This document shows, in pieces, positions 12,598-20,789 of a DNA stretch of 64,000 nt. The translations under genes were made by a program, and so were the position numbers. This DNA comes from Actinomadura rubteroloni. GTDB lineage: Bacteria; Actinomycetota; Actinomycetes; Streptosporangiales; Streptosporangiaceae. The stretch lies in contig NZ_MTBP01000002.1 in NCBI RefSeq assembly GCF_002911665.1, forward strand, positions 806,001 through 870,000. Reading direction: 5' to 3'. Under the pieces are notes generated by a model, which did no database searches, had not been told where the DNA came from, and was given only the letters and a program-made list of their open reading frames with translations. Every line of letters begins with the position of its first letter. Positions within the stretch are counted from its first letter, which is position 1.

Positions 12598-12921
12598 TCA
12601 GCCATCCTGCTGCCGTGCGGCGGTCGCCGCAAGCCGGGCCCGAACCGGACCGGCGTCGAGGGGCCCCGCCAGGCGGAACGCCCGGGGGAAGGCCCGTCGC
12701 CGCTCGGCGAGTTCGAGGCACTCCAGGGCGGGGTGCAGATGTGCGCCCCGTCCCGGCAGCCGCCCGTGGACGTCGGGGACGATGCCGTCCTCGACCACCA
12801 CCAGGCGCAACAGCTCGGTTTTGGCCGTGCGTGCCCGGCAGCCCACGCAGGTACGCTGCGGGACCGCACGGCCACGTGAGTCGAGTCTACCGCGCCGAGG
12901 CGTCGGCGGGACCTGTCGCAT
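12598..12921 (-). CDS. ylxR: YlxR family RNA-binding protein (DUF448)
   Basis: 107 residues containing [10 protein letters not shown] and the [11 protein letters not shown] and GRGAHLHP segments of YlxR/DUF448, a small RNA-binding fold encoded between nusA and infB. The only in-frame start before the conserved CVGC motif is ATG 12921, so the gene begins 35 bases inside the 3' end of nusA and coupling is likely. A short hairpin (CCCCGC/GCGGGG, 12573-12588) lies just past its stop, before infB. Confidence 0.88.
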   Translation of the reverse strand: MRQVPPTPRRGRLDSRGRAVPQRTCVGCRARTAKTELLRLVVVEDGIVPDVHGRLPGRGAHLHPALECLELAERRRAFPRAFRLAGPLDAGPVRARLAATAARQQDG

Positions 12922-13987
12922 GGTCTCCCGATGTCGTTGATCGCGTTTCGCCTGGTTCGACGCCCGTGTCGGATGCGCCGGATGTGTCGGGCGTGTCGGA
13001 TGCCGTCCCGCCGTCGTCCGGCGCCTCGGTGTCGGCGCGGATGTCGATCCGCCAGCCGGTGAGCCGGGCGGCGAGCCGGGCGTTCTGGCCCTCCTTGCCG
13101 ATGGCCAGGGAGAGCTGGTAGTCCGGCACGATCACGCGGGCGACCCGCGCGTCCGCGTCCACGACCTGCACGGCCGACACGCGGGCGGGCGACAGCGCGT
13201 TGCCGACCAGCTCCGCCGGGTCGTCCGACCAGTCCACGATGTCGATCTTCTCACCGTGCAGTTCGGCCATCACGTTGCGGACGCGGCTGCCGAGCGGGCC
13301 GATGCAGGCCCCCTTGGCGTTCACGCCCGCCTTGCGGGACCGGACCGCGATCTTGGTGCGGTGGCCGGCCTCGCGGGCGATGGCCGAGATCTCGACCGTC
13401 CCGTCGGCGATCTCGGGCACCTCCAGCGCGAACAGCTTGCGCACCAGGTTCGGGTGCGTCCGCGAGAGCTGCACGGACGGCCCGCGGTGGCCCTTGCGGA
13501 CCTGCACGACGTAGGCGCGCAGCCGCTCGCCGTGCTCGTACCGCTCGCCGGGCACCTGCTCCTGCGGCTGGAGGATCGCCTCGATGCGGCCGAGGTCGAC
13601 CAGCACGTTGCGCGGGTCCTTGCCCTGCTGGATGACGCCGGAGACGATGTCGCCCTCCCGGCCCGCGTACTCGCCGAACGTCAGCTCGTCCTCGGCGTCG
13701 CGCAGCCGCTGCAGGATGACCTGCTTGGCCGTCGTCGCCGCGATGCGCCCGAAGCCGGTCGGCGTGTCGTCGTACTCCCGGACGGCCTGGCCTTCGTCGT
13801 CCTGCTCCGTCGCCCACACGGTGACGTGCCCGGTCGCCCGGTCCAGCGCGACGCGGGCGCGCGGGGCGGCGCCCTCGGTGCGGTGGTAGGCGATCAGCAG
13901 GGCGTCCTCGATCGCCTTGACGGCCACCTCGAGCGAGATGTCCTTCTCGCTCTCCAGGCTCCGCAGGGCGGTCATGTCGATGTCCAC
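12887..13987 (-). CDS. nusA: Transcription termination/antitermination protein NusA
   Basis: 366 residues. Order: N-terminal RNA-polymerase-binding domain (1-125, [21 protein letters not shown]), S1 domain (about 130-200, [22 protein letters not shown]), then two KH domains with [15 protein letters not shown] and [18 protein letters not shown]. The last 45 residues are a Ser/Thr/Asp-rich tail with no fold. The acidic repeats of proteobacterial NusA are absent, as expected. It regulates pausing and termination. It follows rimP with a 12-base gap, so the two are co-transcribed. Confidence 0.96.
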   Translation of the reverse strand: MDIDMTALRSLESEKDISLEVAVKAIEDALLIAYHRTEGAAPRARVALDRATGHVTVWATEQDDEGQAVREYDDTPTGFGRIAATTAKQVILQRLRDAEDELTFGEYAGREGDIVSGVIQQGKDPRNVLVDLGRIEAILQPQEQVPGERYEHGERLRAYVVQVRKGHRGPSVQLSRTHPNLVRKLFALEVPEIADGTVEISAIAREAGHRTKIAVRSRKAGVNAKGACIGPLGSRVRNVMAELHGEKIDIVDWSDDPAELVGNALSPARVSAVQVVDADARVARVIVPDYQLSLAIGKEGQNARLAARLTGWRIDIRADTEAPDDGGTASDTPDTSGASDTGVEPGETRSTTSGDHATGPADASAR

Positions 13988-13999
13988 GAGATTCCCCCT

Positions 14000-14605
14000 C
14001 TAGTCCGGCTCGGCCGGAGAACGCGTTGCGGCGGCCTCGCCCGCGGGGTCGTCCGGCTCGTCCGGTTCGTCCGTGCGGCGGAACTCCACCTGGACCCGGC
14101 CCCGGCCGAGCGCCGCGTAGGCGAACTCACGGCGGGCGGGGGCGGCGCCCTTGCGGGCGGGGACGACGTCGAGGACGACCGACGCGTCGTCGGCGCTCAC
14201 CACCCGCCCCTCGACCTGGCCGCCGTCGGTGAGCGGCGCGACGACGAGGCGCCCGGCCGCGCGGCGCCAGTGCCGGGGCTCGGTGAGGGGACGGTCCACG
14301 CCGGGCGAGGTCACCTCCAGCACGTACGCGGAGGCGCCCATGACGCCGGACGCGTCGAGCGCTTCGGAGGCGGTGCGGCTGAGCTCGGCGACGTCGTCGA
14401 GCGCGACGCCGCCGTCGGCGTCCACGACGACGCGGACCAGCCGGCGGCGCCCGGCGGGCCGGACGTCCACCTCCTCCAGATCGAAGCCCGCGGCCGTGAC
14501 CGCGGGCTCCAGCAGGCGGGTGATCTCGGCGGCGGCCTCGTCCCGGGTGGGACGGCCTCCGCCGCGGCCCCGCTGAGCGCGGTCGTCGCCGGAAGGGGCG
14601 CTCAT
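14000..14605 (-). CDS. rimP: Ribosome maturation factor RimP
   Basis: 201 residues. The RimP core is seen in LLEPAVTAAGFDLEEVDV, VVVDADGGVALDDVAELSR and LEVTSPGVDRPL. Unstructured tails at both ends (GGGRP-rich at the start, a DEPDEPDDP stretch at the end) are common in actinobacteria. It acts in 30S maturation. It is the first gene of the rimP-nusA-ylxR-infB unit, whose leader contains a perfect inverted repeat. Confidence 0.94.
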   Translation of the reverse strand: MSAPSGDDRAQRGRGGGRPTRDEAAAEITRLLEPAVTAAGFDLEEVDVRPAGRRRLVRVVVDADGGVALDDVAELSRTASEALDASGVMGASAYVLEVTSPGVDRPLTEPRHWRRAAGRLVVAPLTDGGQVEGRVVSADDASVVLDVVPARKGAAPARREFAYAALGRGRVQVEFRRTDEPDEPDDPAGEAAATRSPAEPD

Positions 14606-14645
14606 GGGACCTCCTCAAGTCCGTCGGGCGTTCACTTGTGTCACT

Positions 14646-14665
14646 GGGCCGGTCGTGACCGGCCC
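14646..14665 (-). promoter_or_regulatory. Inverted repeat in the rimP-nusA-infB leader
   Basis: Nine-base arms GGGCCGGTC / GACCGGCCC are separated by GT, 41 bases upstream of the rimP start. Its place in the leader of an operon encoding NusA suggests an attenuator or processing site, or an operator shared with the divergent ferritin-like gene. This is inference from position only. Confidence 0.4.
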
Positions 14666-14801
14666 GTCAAGACTATCGACCCGCCGAGACCCCGTCGGTC
14701 TTTCGGGCGCGTCCCCGGCGCGGCGGGTGTGGAATGCTGGGGACGGTCCGGGCGGCGCAGCGCCCCGGGCCGCTCCCGTACCCGCCCGACGAGGGGAAAC
14801 C

Positions 14802-15302
14802 GTGCCGCACGCGAGTGTCCCGGTGGCCCGCCGCGCGGTGCTCGGCGCCGGGCTGGCGCTGCCGCTGGCGGCCTGCGCGCCGCGCGAGCCCGAGCGTCCG
14901 GCGGCGGTCCGGGCGGAGGTGACGGTGCTCGTCGGCGCGATCGCGGCCGAGCAGGACCTCGTGGCGCTGTACGAGGCGGCGCGGACGGCGGGCGCGCTGC
15001 CCGCCGCGCGCCTGGACCCGGTGCTCGACCATCACCGCGCCCATCTCGCGGCGCTCCGGAAGCTGTACGTGCCGGGCTCGGGGAGCCGGGCGGGCGAGGG
15101 CGGGGCCGTGCCGTCGCCGTCCCCGGCGACCGTGCCGTCCGGACGGTCGCGGGTGCTGGCGGAGCTGCGCGCGGCGGAGGCGCGGGCCGCGCGGGACCGG
15201 CTGGCCGAGGTGGCGCGGGCCGATCCGGGCCTGGCGCAGGTGCTGGCGTCGATCGGCGCGTGCGAGGCGGGCCACGCGGCCGTGCTCGGGAGCCCGGCGT
15301 GA
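14802..15302 (+). CDS. Tat-type lipoprotein, ferritin-like
   Basis: 166 residues from GTG 14802, preceded by GAGGGG. The N terminus VARRAVLGAGLALPLAAC has a twin-arginine start, a hydrophobic core and a lipobox (LAAC), predicting a membrane-anchored lipoprotein. The rest is helical and Glu/Ala-rich, with E-xx-H type pairs (EQDLVALYEAA, LDHHRAHLAALRK, CEAGHAAVL) that resemble ferritin-like four-helix proteins. Its stop overlaps the next ferritin-like gene (GTGA), so they form an operon. It is divergent from rimP, where many actinobacteria carry such a pair. Metal binding is unproven. Confidence 0.7.
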   Translation: MPHASVPVARRAVLGAGLALPLAACAPREPERPAAVRAEVTVLVGAIAAEQDLVALYEAARTAGALPAARLDPVLDHHRAHLAALRKLYVPGSGSRAGEGGAVPSPSPATVPSGRSRVLAELRAAEARAARDRLAEVARADPGLAQVLASIGACEAGHAAVLGSPA

Positions 15303-15775
15303 GCCTCGCGGACGAGCTGGGCGCGGCGCTGGAGGCCGAGCACGCGGCGGTCTACGGCTACGGCGTGCTCGGCGCGCGGCTGAGCGGTCCCGCGCGCGGC
15401 ACGGCGGTCGCGGCGTGGAACGCCCACCGCGCGGCGCGGGACGCCCTGACGGCGCGGCTCACGGCGCTCGGGGCGCGGGTGCCCGCCGCCGCCCCGGCCT
15501 ACGCGCTCCCCGCGAAACCCACGTCGGCGACGTCGGCGGCGCGGCTCGCGGCGCTGCTGGAGGACGGCGTGGTCGCCGGGTACGCGGGCCTGGCGGGCGC
15601 CGCCGACGCCTCCGTGCGGACGTTCGGGGCGGGCGCCATGCAGGAGGCGGTGCGGCGCGCGGTGCGCTGGCGTCGGGTCGCGGGCACGACGGCGCCGCCC
15701 ACGGGGGCGTTCCCGGGGCTGCCGCCCGCGTCGCTCGCGCCGCGGCCGCAGCCGGGCGGCGAGCCCGACGCCTGA
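15299..15775 (+). CDS. Ferritin-like domain protein (DUF4439)
   Basis: 158 residues, GTG start overlapping the previous stop by four bases. Glu/His pairs in the first helix (ALEAEHAAVYGYGVLGARL) and a later Trp/His helix (AAWNAHRAARDALTARL) are the DUF4439 signature. The C-terminal 30 residues are Pro-rich. No signal peptide is seen, so it is probably cytoplasmic and partners the lipoprotein encoded just upstream. Function is unknown; the fold suggests metal or oxygen chemistry. Confidence 0.72.
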   Translation: MSLADELGAALEAEHAAVYGYGVLGARLSGPARGTAVAAWNAHRAARDALTARLTALGARVPAAAPAYALPAKPTSATSAARLAALLEDGVVAGYAGLAGAADASVRTFGAGAMQEAVRRAVRWRRVAGTTAPPTGAFPGLPPASLAPRPQPGGEPDA

Positions 15776-15969
15776 CCGCGCGGCCTTTTCCGGCCATTGA
15801 CGCGCTATTCGCACGGTGTTACGACGGCACCCGAAGAAAGATCGTCCGTCCTTTTTCACGAAAAAAGCCTCCGGGCATATTGCCGGGGCACAGGGGCGCG
15901 GGGATACTCGCAGACGACCGGGCGCGCGCAGGGAGCCGTGTCGCCGGTCGCCGAGGACGGGAGACCAGC

Positions 15970-16389
15970 ATGGGGACCTACATCATTTCTTCGCACGGCG
16001 AGCCGAAGTGGGACAAGAAGACGACGATTCCGCAGGGCGTCAGCGTCCGGTTCTACCAGAAGTTCGGCGTGGGGATGGACTCGGCCGAGGCGTTCAAGCT
16101 CCAGAGCGCGCTGACGGACCCGACCCACGCGGACGCGAGCGCCGTCCTGGAGCGGAACCCGCAGCGCGCCCTGTGGAACGGGCCGAACAAGCAGCAGCCC
16201 GAGCTGGAGCTGACGGCGGACCCGAAAAAGGCGTTCAAGAGCGGTATCGTCCACGCCGAGTCCCGGGAAATCGTGGCCGTGATCGAACTGGGCACCCCGG
16301 TCACGCTCACCGACGCCCTCCAGGCCATCGCGACGCACGCGGCCAAAAAGTCGGAAGAAGCGGTCGTCCATTGCCTCTTCTGCCTCTGA
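15970..16389 (+). CDS. Stv-like (putative adhesin domain) small protein
   Basis: 139 residues starting ATG 15970. The layout resembles the Stv putative-adhesin domain: an N-terminal strand ending in SHG (YIISSHG), then IPQGVSVRFY, a VTLTDAL segment and a C-terminal strand VVHCLFCL. The match is from memory of the family pattern and needs a profile search. The protein is lysine-rich and has no signal peptide. It ends in a CxxC that could bind metal or form a disulfide. It is monocistronic, with AT-richer flanks and its own terminator 21 bases downstream, which suggests acquired DNA. Confidence 0.5.
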   Translation: MGTYIISSHGEPKWDKKTTIPQGVSVRFYQKFGVGMDSAEAFKLQSALTDPTHADASAVLERNPQRALWNGPNKQQPELELTADPKKAFKSGIVHAESREIVAVIELGTPVTLTDALQAIATHAAKKSEEAVVHCLFCL

Positions 16390-16410
16390 CCGAAATTACG
16401 GAATGACGAT

Positions 16411-16434
16411 GCGCCGCGTTTCCGGACGCGGCGC
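16411..16434 (+). terminator. Terminator hairpin after the Stv-like gene
   Basis: Perfect 9-bp stem GCGCCGCGT / ACGCGGCGC with loop TTCCGG, 21 bases past the stop at 16389. No U-run. Confidence 0.6.
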
Positions 16435-16613
16435 TTCGCCGTCGGCCGGGCCTTTCGGTCGCATTTCTCGGAAAAAGGGACGAGCCCGTGCCGCGCGCCG
16501 TCCCGCCGATCCGCCGCCCGCAAAGCCTGCGTCCCGCGCGGCGGGCCGGGAACCGCGCGGTCCCCACCGCGAGTTAATGTCGGAGGAAGGGACTTCGGGG
16601 GAGGGACCACGGC

Positions 16614-16838
16614 ATGGTGATGGGAGAGGCACGCGCGCTCGACGAACTGCGCGACGCCTACCAGGCGCAGATCGCCCGGCTCCGGTCGGAACGGGACGAG
16701 GCGCGGCGCCAGGCGCTCGCCGCGCGGGCCGCCGCGTCGGTGGCGCGGGCGGACCTGGCGCGGGTCGCGGCGAAGGTCGAGGAGCTGATGCGGGTCGCGG
16801 GCCGGCCGCGCGCGGACGGCCCGGACGTGACGGCCTGA
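16614..16838 (+). CDS. Small coiled-coil protein of unknown function
   Basis: 74 residues, almost wholly alpha-helical, with heptad-like Leu/Ala spacing across residues 5-62 (ALDELRDAYQAQIARLRSER, then an Ala/Arg helix). A GGAGGGA ribosome site seven bases before ATG 16614 supports translation. A second in-frame ATG lies at 16620. It ends seven bases from the convergent HAD gene. No family is recognised. It could be a helical adaptor or an oligomerisation factor. Confidence 0.55.
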   Translation: MVMGEARALDELRDAYQAQIARLRSERDEARRQALAARAAASVARADLARVAAKVEELMRVAGRPRADGPDVTA

Positions 16839-16844
16839 CGCGGG

Positions 16845-17534
16845 TCAGGCCGACCAGCGGTCGATGTGGCCGAGCAGCTCGCCCAGCTCGGCGATGACCG
16901 CGTCCGGCGTGCAGTCCCAGGCGGGGACGCTGCTGTGCGGGACGAGCACCCCGCGCATGCCGAGCTGCTGGGAGCCGTGGACGTCCTCGTACGGGCGGTC
17001 GCCGACGAACACGCACGCCGCCGGGTCGGGCCCGCCGACCGCGTCCAGCGCGGCCTGGAACGCCTCGCGGTGCGGCTTGGTGTAGGGGATCTCGCTGCTG
17101 TAGACGGCTCCGTCGATCAGCGACAGGACGCCGTCGCGCTCGAAGACCCGCTCGTGCCAGTCGCGGGACCGGAGCGTGTTGGACAGGATGCCGACGCGGA
17201 TGCCGCGCTCGCGCAGGGCGCGCAGCAGCGGCGGGGCGGCCGGGTCGATGAAGGTGTGCGGCGTCCAGGCGTCGTAGTCGGCGGCGAGCAGGGCCTCGGT
17301 CGGCTCGACGCCGGCGAGCGCGAACACCTCGTCCAGCGTGCCGCTGCGGTGCTCGGACTGGGCGCGCCGCCAGACCTCGTCCTCGGCGGCGTGCAGCCGC
17401 GCCGCGACCTCCGCCAGCCGCTCGGCCGAGATGCCGGAGGACGCGCAGACGCCGTGCCACAGGGCCCCCACGTCGACGTCGTGCCACGGGGTGAGCGTGC
17501 CGCCCCAGTCAAAGATCACCGCTTCGATCGCCAC
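16845..17534 (-). CDS. HAD superfamily hydrolase
   Basis: 229 residues with all four HAD motifs: I FDWGGTLT (nucleophile Asp9), II ILSNT, III KPHREAF, IV VFVGDRPYEDV. A helical cap lies between motifs I and II. In motif I the usual second aspartate (DxD) is glycine, as in phosphonatase-like members, so a simple phosphatase mechanism is uncertain. It is transcribed singly and converges with the small coiled-coil gene. The substrate cannot be told from sequence. Confidence 0.85.
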   Translation of the reverse strand: MAIEAVIFDWGGTLTPWHDVDVGALWHGVCASSGISAERLAEVAARLHAAEDEVWRRAQSEHRSGTLDEVFALAGVEPTEALLAADYDAWTPHTFIDPAAPPLLRALRERGIRVGILSNTLRSRDWHERVFERDGVLSLIDGAVYSSEIPYTKPHREAFQAALDAVGGPDPAACVFVGDRPYEDVHGSQQLGMRGVLVPHSSVPAWDCTPDAVIAELGELLGHIDRWSA

Positions 17535-17571
17535 GCCCGGATGGTAACCCGGGCGCCCCCGGCGTCTCCCC

Positions 17572-18666
17572 TTATTTTCCGCGCCGGGCCCGCCACGCGC
17601 CCGGCGGCGGCGCCGACAGCCGGATGATCTTCGCCCAGGTGCTCGCGACCTGCCGGGACAGCCGTCCGGTGTTGTACGGGAGGTCGTACTTGCCGCACAG
17701 CGCCCGCACGCGCGGCGCGATCTCGGCGAGCCGGTTGCTCGGCATGTCCGGGAAGAGGTGGTGCTCGATCTGGTAGCCGAGGTTGCCGTTGAGGATGTGG
17801 AACAGCCGTCCGCCCTCGATGTTGGACGAGCCGGTGAGCTGCCGGACGTACCACTCGCCCTTGGTCTCGTCCGCCAGCCGCTCCTCGGGGAACACCGCGA
17901 CGTCGCCCGGGAAGTGCCCGCAGAAGATGATCGTGTGCGCCCAGACGTTGCGCAGGACGTTCGCGGTGAGCGTCCCGAGCAGCGCGGGCACGAACCCCCG
18001 GCCCGCCAGCAGCGGGAACACCAGGTAGTCCTTGGCGGCCTGGCGGCCGAGCTTGCGCTTGATCTCGTGGACCTGGCGGTCGAACTCCTCCGGCGATTTC
18101 TCCCCCGCCTCGACGGCGTCGGGGTCGAGGTCGTAGACGGCGATCCCGTACTCGTACGTCAGCGCCAGCAGGACGTTGTAGAGCGGCTGCGCGAGATGGG
18201 CCGGGTGCCATTCCTGCTCGGGCGTGACGCGCAGGATCGTGTAACCGACGTCGCGGTCCTTGCCGAGCACGTTGGTGTAGGTGTGGTGGACGACGTTGTG
18301 CGAGTGCTTCCACTGCGACGACGGGCACACCGCGTCCCACTCCCACGTCGTGGAGTGGATCTTCGGGTCGCGCATCCAGTCCCACTGGCCGTGCATGACG
18401 TTGTGCCCGATCTCCATGTTCTCCAGGATCTTGGCGACCGTCAGTGCGGCCGTCCCGGCGATCCACAGCGGACGGCGGCGTCCGGCGAGCAGGAGCACGC
18501 GGCCCGCCGCGTCCAGGCCGCGCTGGACGGCGATGAGCCGCCGGATGTAGGCGGCGTCCCGGGCGCCGAGCGACGCGGTCACCTCGCGGCGCAGCGCGTC
18601 CAGCTCCGCGGCGATGCGCTCGTGGTCGGCGCGCGTGAGGCCGCGGTCGCGGCTGAGCGTCGGCAT
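17572..18666 (-). CDS. Membrane fatty-acyl desaturase (DesA3-like)
   Basis: 364 residues from ATG 18666, with a CGGAG ribosome site. The three histidine boxes of integral-membrane acyl desaturases are intact: HNVMH (88-92), HNVVHH (123-128) and QIEHH (299-303). They bind the di-iron centre. Hydrophobic helices lie around 55-80 and 220-260. It probably introduces a cis double bond into acyl-CoA or lipid acyl chains using electrons from an oxidoreductase. No ferredoxin reductase is adjacent, unlike the mycobacterial DesA3 locus. A palindrome 95 bases upstream may be its operator. Confidence 0.88.
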   Translation of the reverse strand: MPTLSRDRGLTRADHERIAAELDALRREVTASLGARDAAYIRRLIAVQRGLDAAGRVLLLAGRRRPLWIAGTAALTVAKILENMEIGHNVMHGQWDWMRDPKIHSTTWEWDAVCPSSQWKHSHNVVHHTYTNVLGKDRDVGYTILRVTPEQEWHPAHLAQPLYNVLLALTYEYGIAVYDLDPDAVEAGEKSPEEFDRQVHEIKRKLGRQAAKDYLVFPLLAGRGFVPALLGTLTANVLRNVWAHTIIFCGHFPGDVAVFPEERLADETKGEWYVRQLTGSSNIEGGRLFHILNGNLGYQIEHHLFPDMPSNRLAEIAPRVRALCGKYDLPYNTGRLSRQVASTWAKIIRLSAPPPGAWRARRGK

Positions 18667-18760
18667 GGCGGCGACTCCGATCGAGGGGACGGGGCCGCCC
18701 ACGCTACGCACCGGCCCCGGGACCGGCCCTGTGCCGGACGCGCGAGATCCGGGCCGCCTC

Positions 18761-18776
18761 TGTCAGCCCGCTGACA
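18761..18776. promoter_or_regulatory. Operator-like palindrome upstream of desaturase
   Basis: TGTCAGC and GCTGACA arms around CC form a 16-base dyad in the divergent gap between the desaturase and the flippase-like gene, 95 bases from the desaturase start. Its size and symmetry suit a TetR- or GntR-type regulator of lipid genes. No regulator gene is next to it. Confidence 0.4.
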
Positions 18777-18821
18777 ACGTGAGCTACAGCACGTCCCGGC
18801 CGCCCCGAACGTGACGGTTTC

Positions 18822-18850
18822 TTGACCGCCGAACGGGAATGACCAGATAC
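18822..18850 (+). promoter_or_regulatory. Candidate promoter of the flippase-like gene
   Basis: TTGACC (18822-18827), a 17-base spacer and AGATAC (18845-18850) would start transcription near 18857, about 40 bases before the ATG at 18897. The -35 is good; the -10 is poor. Confidence 0.35.
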
Positions 18851-18896
18851 CGACAGGGGTTGCCGTCGTCGGGCGAGCTTGCGAGGTGACCGGACC

Positions 18897-20054
18897 ATGA
18901 CCGAAACGACACTGACGGCCACCCCGCCTTTGACCGACGCTCCCGTGGCCCGGCGCCGGACGTCGCGGTTCACGCGCGTCCTGCACTGGACGATGATCGC
19001 GGGCCTGATCGCCGCGCTGCCGTTCGTCTACGAGGAGCTGCCCGACGTCGGCGCGACCTGGACGGCCGCGACCCGCGCCCGGCCCGGCTGGCTGCTCGTC
19101 GTGGTCGCCGCGTCGCTCGCGTCGATGGGGATGTTCGCCCGGCTCCAGCGGCGGATGCTGCGGATCGGCGGCCTGCGGATCTCGCTGCGCCGCGCGGCGG
19201 CCATCACCTACGCGGGCAACGCGCTGTCGACGACGCTCCCGGCGGGACCGGCGGTCAGCGTCGTCTACACGTTCCACCAGTTCCGGCGGGGCGGGGCGCC
19301 CGCGCGGCTGGCCACCGCCGTCATCATCCTCGGCGGGATCGTCACCACGTCCGCCTACACGCTCATCGGCCTGGCCGCGCTGGTCGCCGAGCCGCACGCC
19401 CGCGCGTTCGCCCTCATGGGCCTGGCCGGGATCGGCGCGGGCGCGGCCGGCGTGGGGCTCGCGCTGTGGCGGCCCCGGTCGCGCGCGCTGCTCGCCGCGC
19501 TCGCCGGACGGGTCTGGCGCGCCGCGACGTCCCACCGCCGCGTCGCGCCCTGGGCGGCCCGGCTGCGCGACGGGTTCCAGATGCTGCGGCCCACCCGCTA
19601 CGACTGGGGCGCATTGCTCGTCCTCGCGCTCCTGAACTGGGCGTTCGACATCCTCGCGCTGTACGCGGCGGCCCGCGCGGTGGACGTCCCGGTGACGCCG
19701 GAGGCCGCGACGATCGTCTACTTCGCGGCGCAGGCGGCGGGCAGCGTCCTGCCGATCCTGCCGGGCGGGCTCGGCGCGATCGAGAGCAGCATGGCGGCGT
19801 CGCTGGTGGCGCTCGGGGCGACGCTGGCGCCCGCCGCCGCGGCCGTCGCCGTCTACCGGGTCGCGTCCTACTGGGCGATCGTCGCGATCGGGTGGGCGGC
19901 GTGGTTCGTCCTGCACGAAGGGCCGCGCGTGCCCGCGCGGGTGCGGGCCGTGTCCGGACGCGCCGCCCAGGCGTTGTGCGCGGCGCTCGCCGACCTCGGC
20001 CGCGCGCACCTCTGCGTACCCGTCGCGACCTCGGCGGACGTCCGTCGTCCTTGA
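18897..20054 (+). CDS. Lysylphosphatidylglycerol synthase transmembrane / flippase-like membrane protein
   Basis: 385 residues from ATG 18897 (GAGGTG ribosome site); a TTG 18 bases upstream is a less likely start. About eight hydrophobic helices are visible. The family signature is in YAGNALSTTLPAGPAVSVVYTF and, near the end, the LPILPGGLGAIESSM segment. This is the membrane domain of the MprF/LPG-synthase flippase family (UPF0104), which moves lipids across the membrane. No aminoacyl-transfer domain is attached. An MprF-type C-terminal-domain protein is encoded separately 12 kb away. Confidence 0.83.
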   Translation: MTETTLTATPPLTDAPVARRRTSRFTRVLHWTMIAGLIAALPFVYEELPDVGATWTAATRARPGWLLVVVAASLASMGMFARLQRRMLRIGGLRISLRRAAAITYAGNALSTTLPAGPAVSVVYTFHQFRRGGAPARLATAVIILGGIVTTSAYTLIGLAALVAEPHARAFALMGLAGIGAGAAGVGLALWRPRSRALLAALAGRVWRAATSHRRVAPWAARLRDGFQMLRPTRYDWGALLVLALLNWAFDILALYAAARAVDVPVTPEAATIVYFAAQAAGSVLPILPGGLGAIESSMAASLVALGATLAPAAAAVAVYRVASYWAIVAIGWAAWFVLHEGPRVPARVRAVSGRAAQALCAALADLGRAHLCVPVATSADVRRP

Positions 20055-20233
20055 CCCGCCTCGGCCGTTGGACCGAGGACGGACCGCGACTTTGGTCCCA
20101 TATTCCGGCATACCGGTAAGGAACCCGGTGAAAGACCGGTTTAGATGGTCAAGCTTCAATGGTCACGACGGACACCGGCGACGGACCGCCCGCACGTCCG
20201 GGCACGGGCCGACGAGGGAAAGAGGGCAGCGAC

Positions 20234-20788
20234 ATGGCCGACGGCGGGACGGCGGCGACGGCGAGCGACGCGCCCGGCCGCGGCGACCGGACGGAGGCCT
20301 CGGTGACCGCGATCGACCAGGCGCGGTTCCGGGCGATCCTCGGCCGGTTCGCGACCGGCGTGGTCGCGATCACCGGCGTGGACCCCGCGACGGACCGTCC
20401 GACCGGGCTGGCCGCCAACGCGTTCACCTCGGTGTCGCTGGACCCGCCGCTCGTCGCGTTCTGCGTCGCGCACACCAGCTCGACGTGGCCGAAGCTGCGC
20501 GCGGCGCCGACGGTCTGCGTCAACATCCTGAGCGACCGGCAGGAGCACGTCTGCCGCCAGCTCGCCGCGCGCGGCGCCGACAAGTTCGACGGGCTGACCT
20601 GGGACGGCGCCCCCGGCGGCAGCCCGGTCATCGACGGCGCCATCGCCTGGATCGAGTGCGCGGTGGAGCAGGAGCACGTCGCGGGCGACCACGTGATCGT
20701 CGTCGCGCGCGTCCTGGAGCTGGACCGGCACCACGACGGCACCCCGCTGATCTTCTACCGGGGCGGCTACGGCGGGTTCGCCGGCTGA
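20234..20788 (+). CDS. Flavin reductase family protein
   Basis: 184 residues from ATG 20234, with AGAGGG seven bases upstream; an ATG at 20159 would add 25 unconserved residues. The flavin-reductase core is clear: RFATGVVAITG, GLAANAFTSVSLDPPLVAFC and LIFYRGGYGGF. Members reduce FMN/FAD with NAD(P)H, often for a two-component monooxygenase. No monooxygenase is nearby, so the partner is unknown. It converges with the ROK regulator, with one base between stops. Confidence 0.88.
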   Translation: MADGGTAATASDAPGRGDRTEASVTAIDQARFRAILGRFATGVVAITGVDPATDRPTGLAANAFTSVSLDPPLVAFCVAHTSSTWPKLRAAPTVCVNILSDRQEHVCRQLAARGADKFDGLTWDGAPGGSPVIDGAIAWIECAVEQEHVAGDHVIVVARVLELDRHHDGTPLIFYRGGYGGFAG

Positions 20789-20789
20789 C

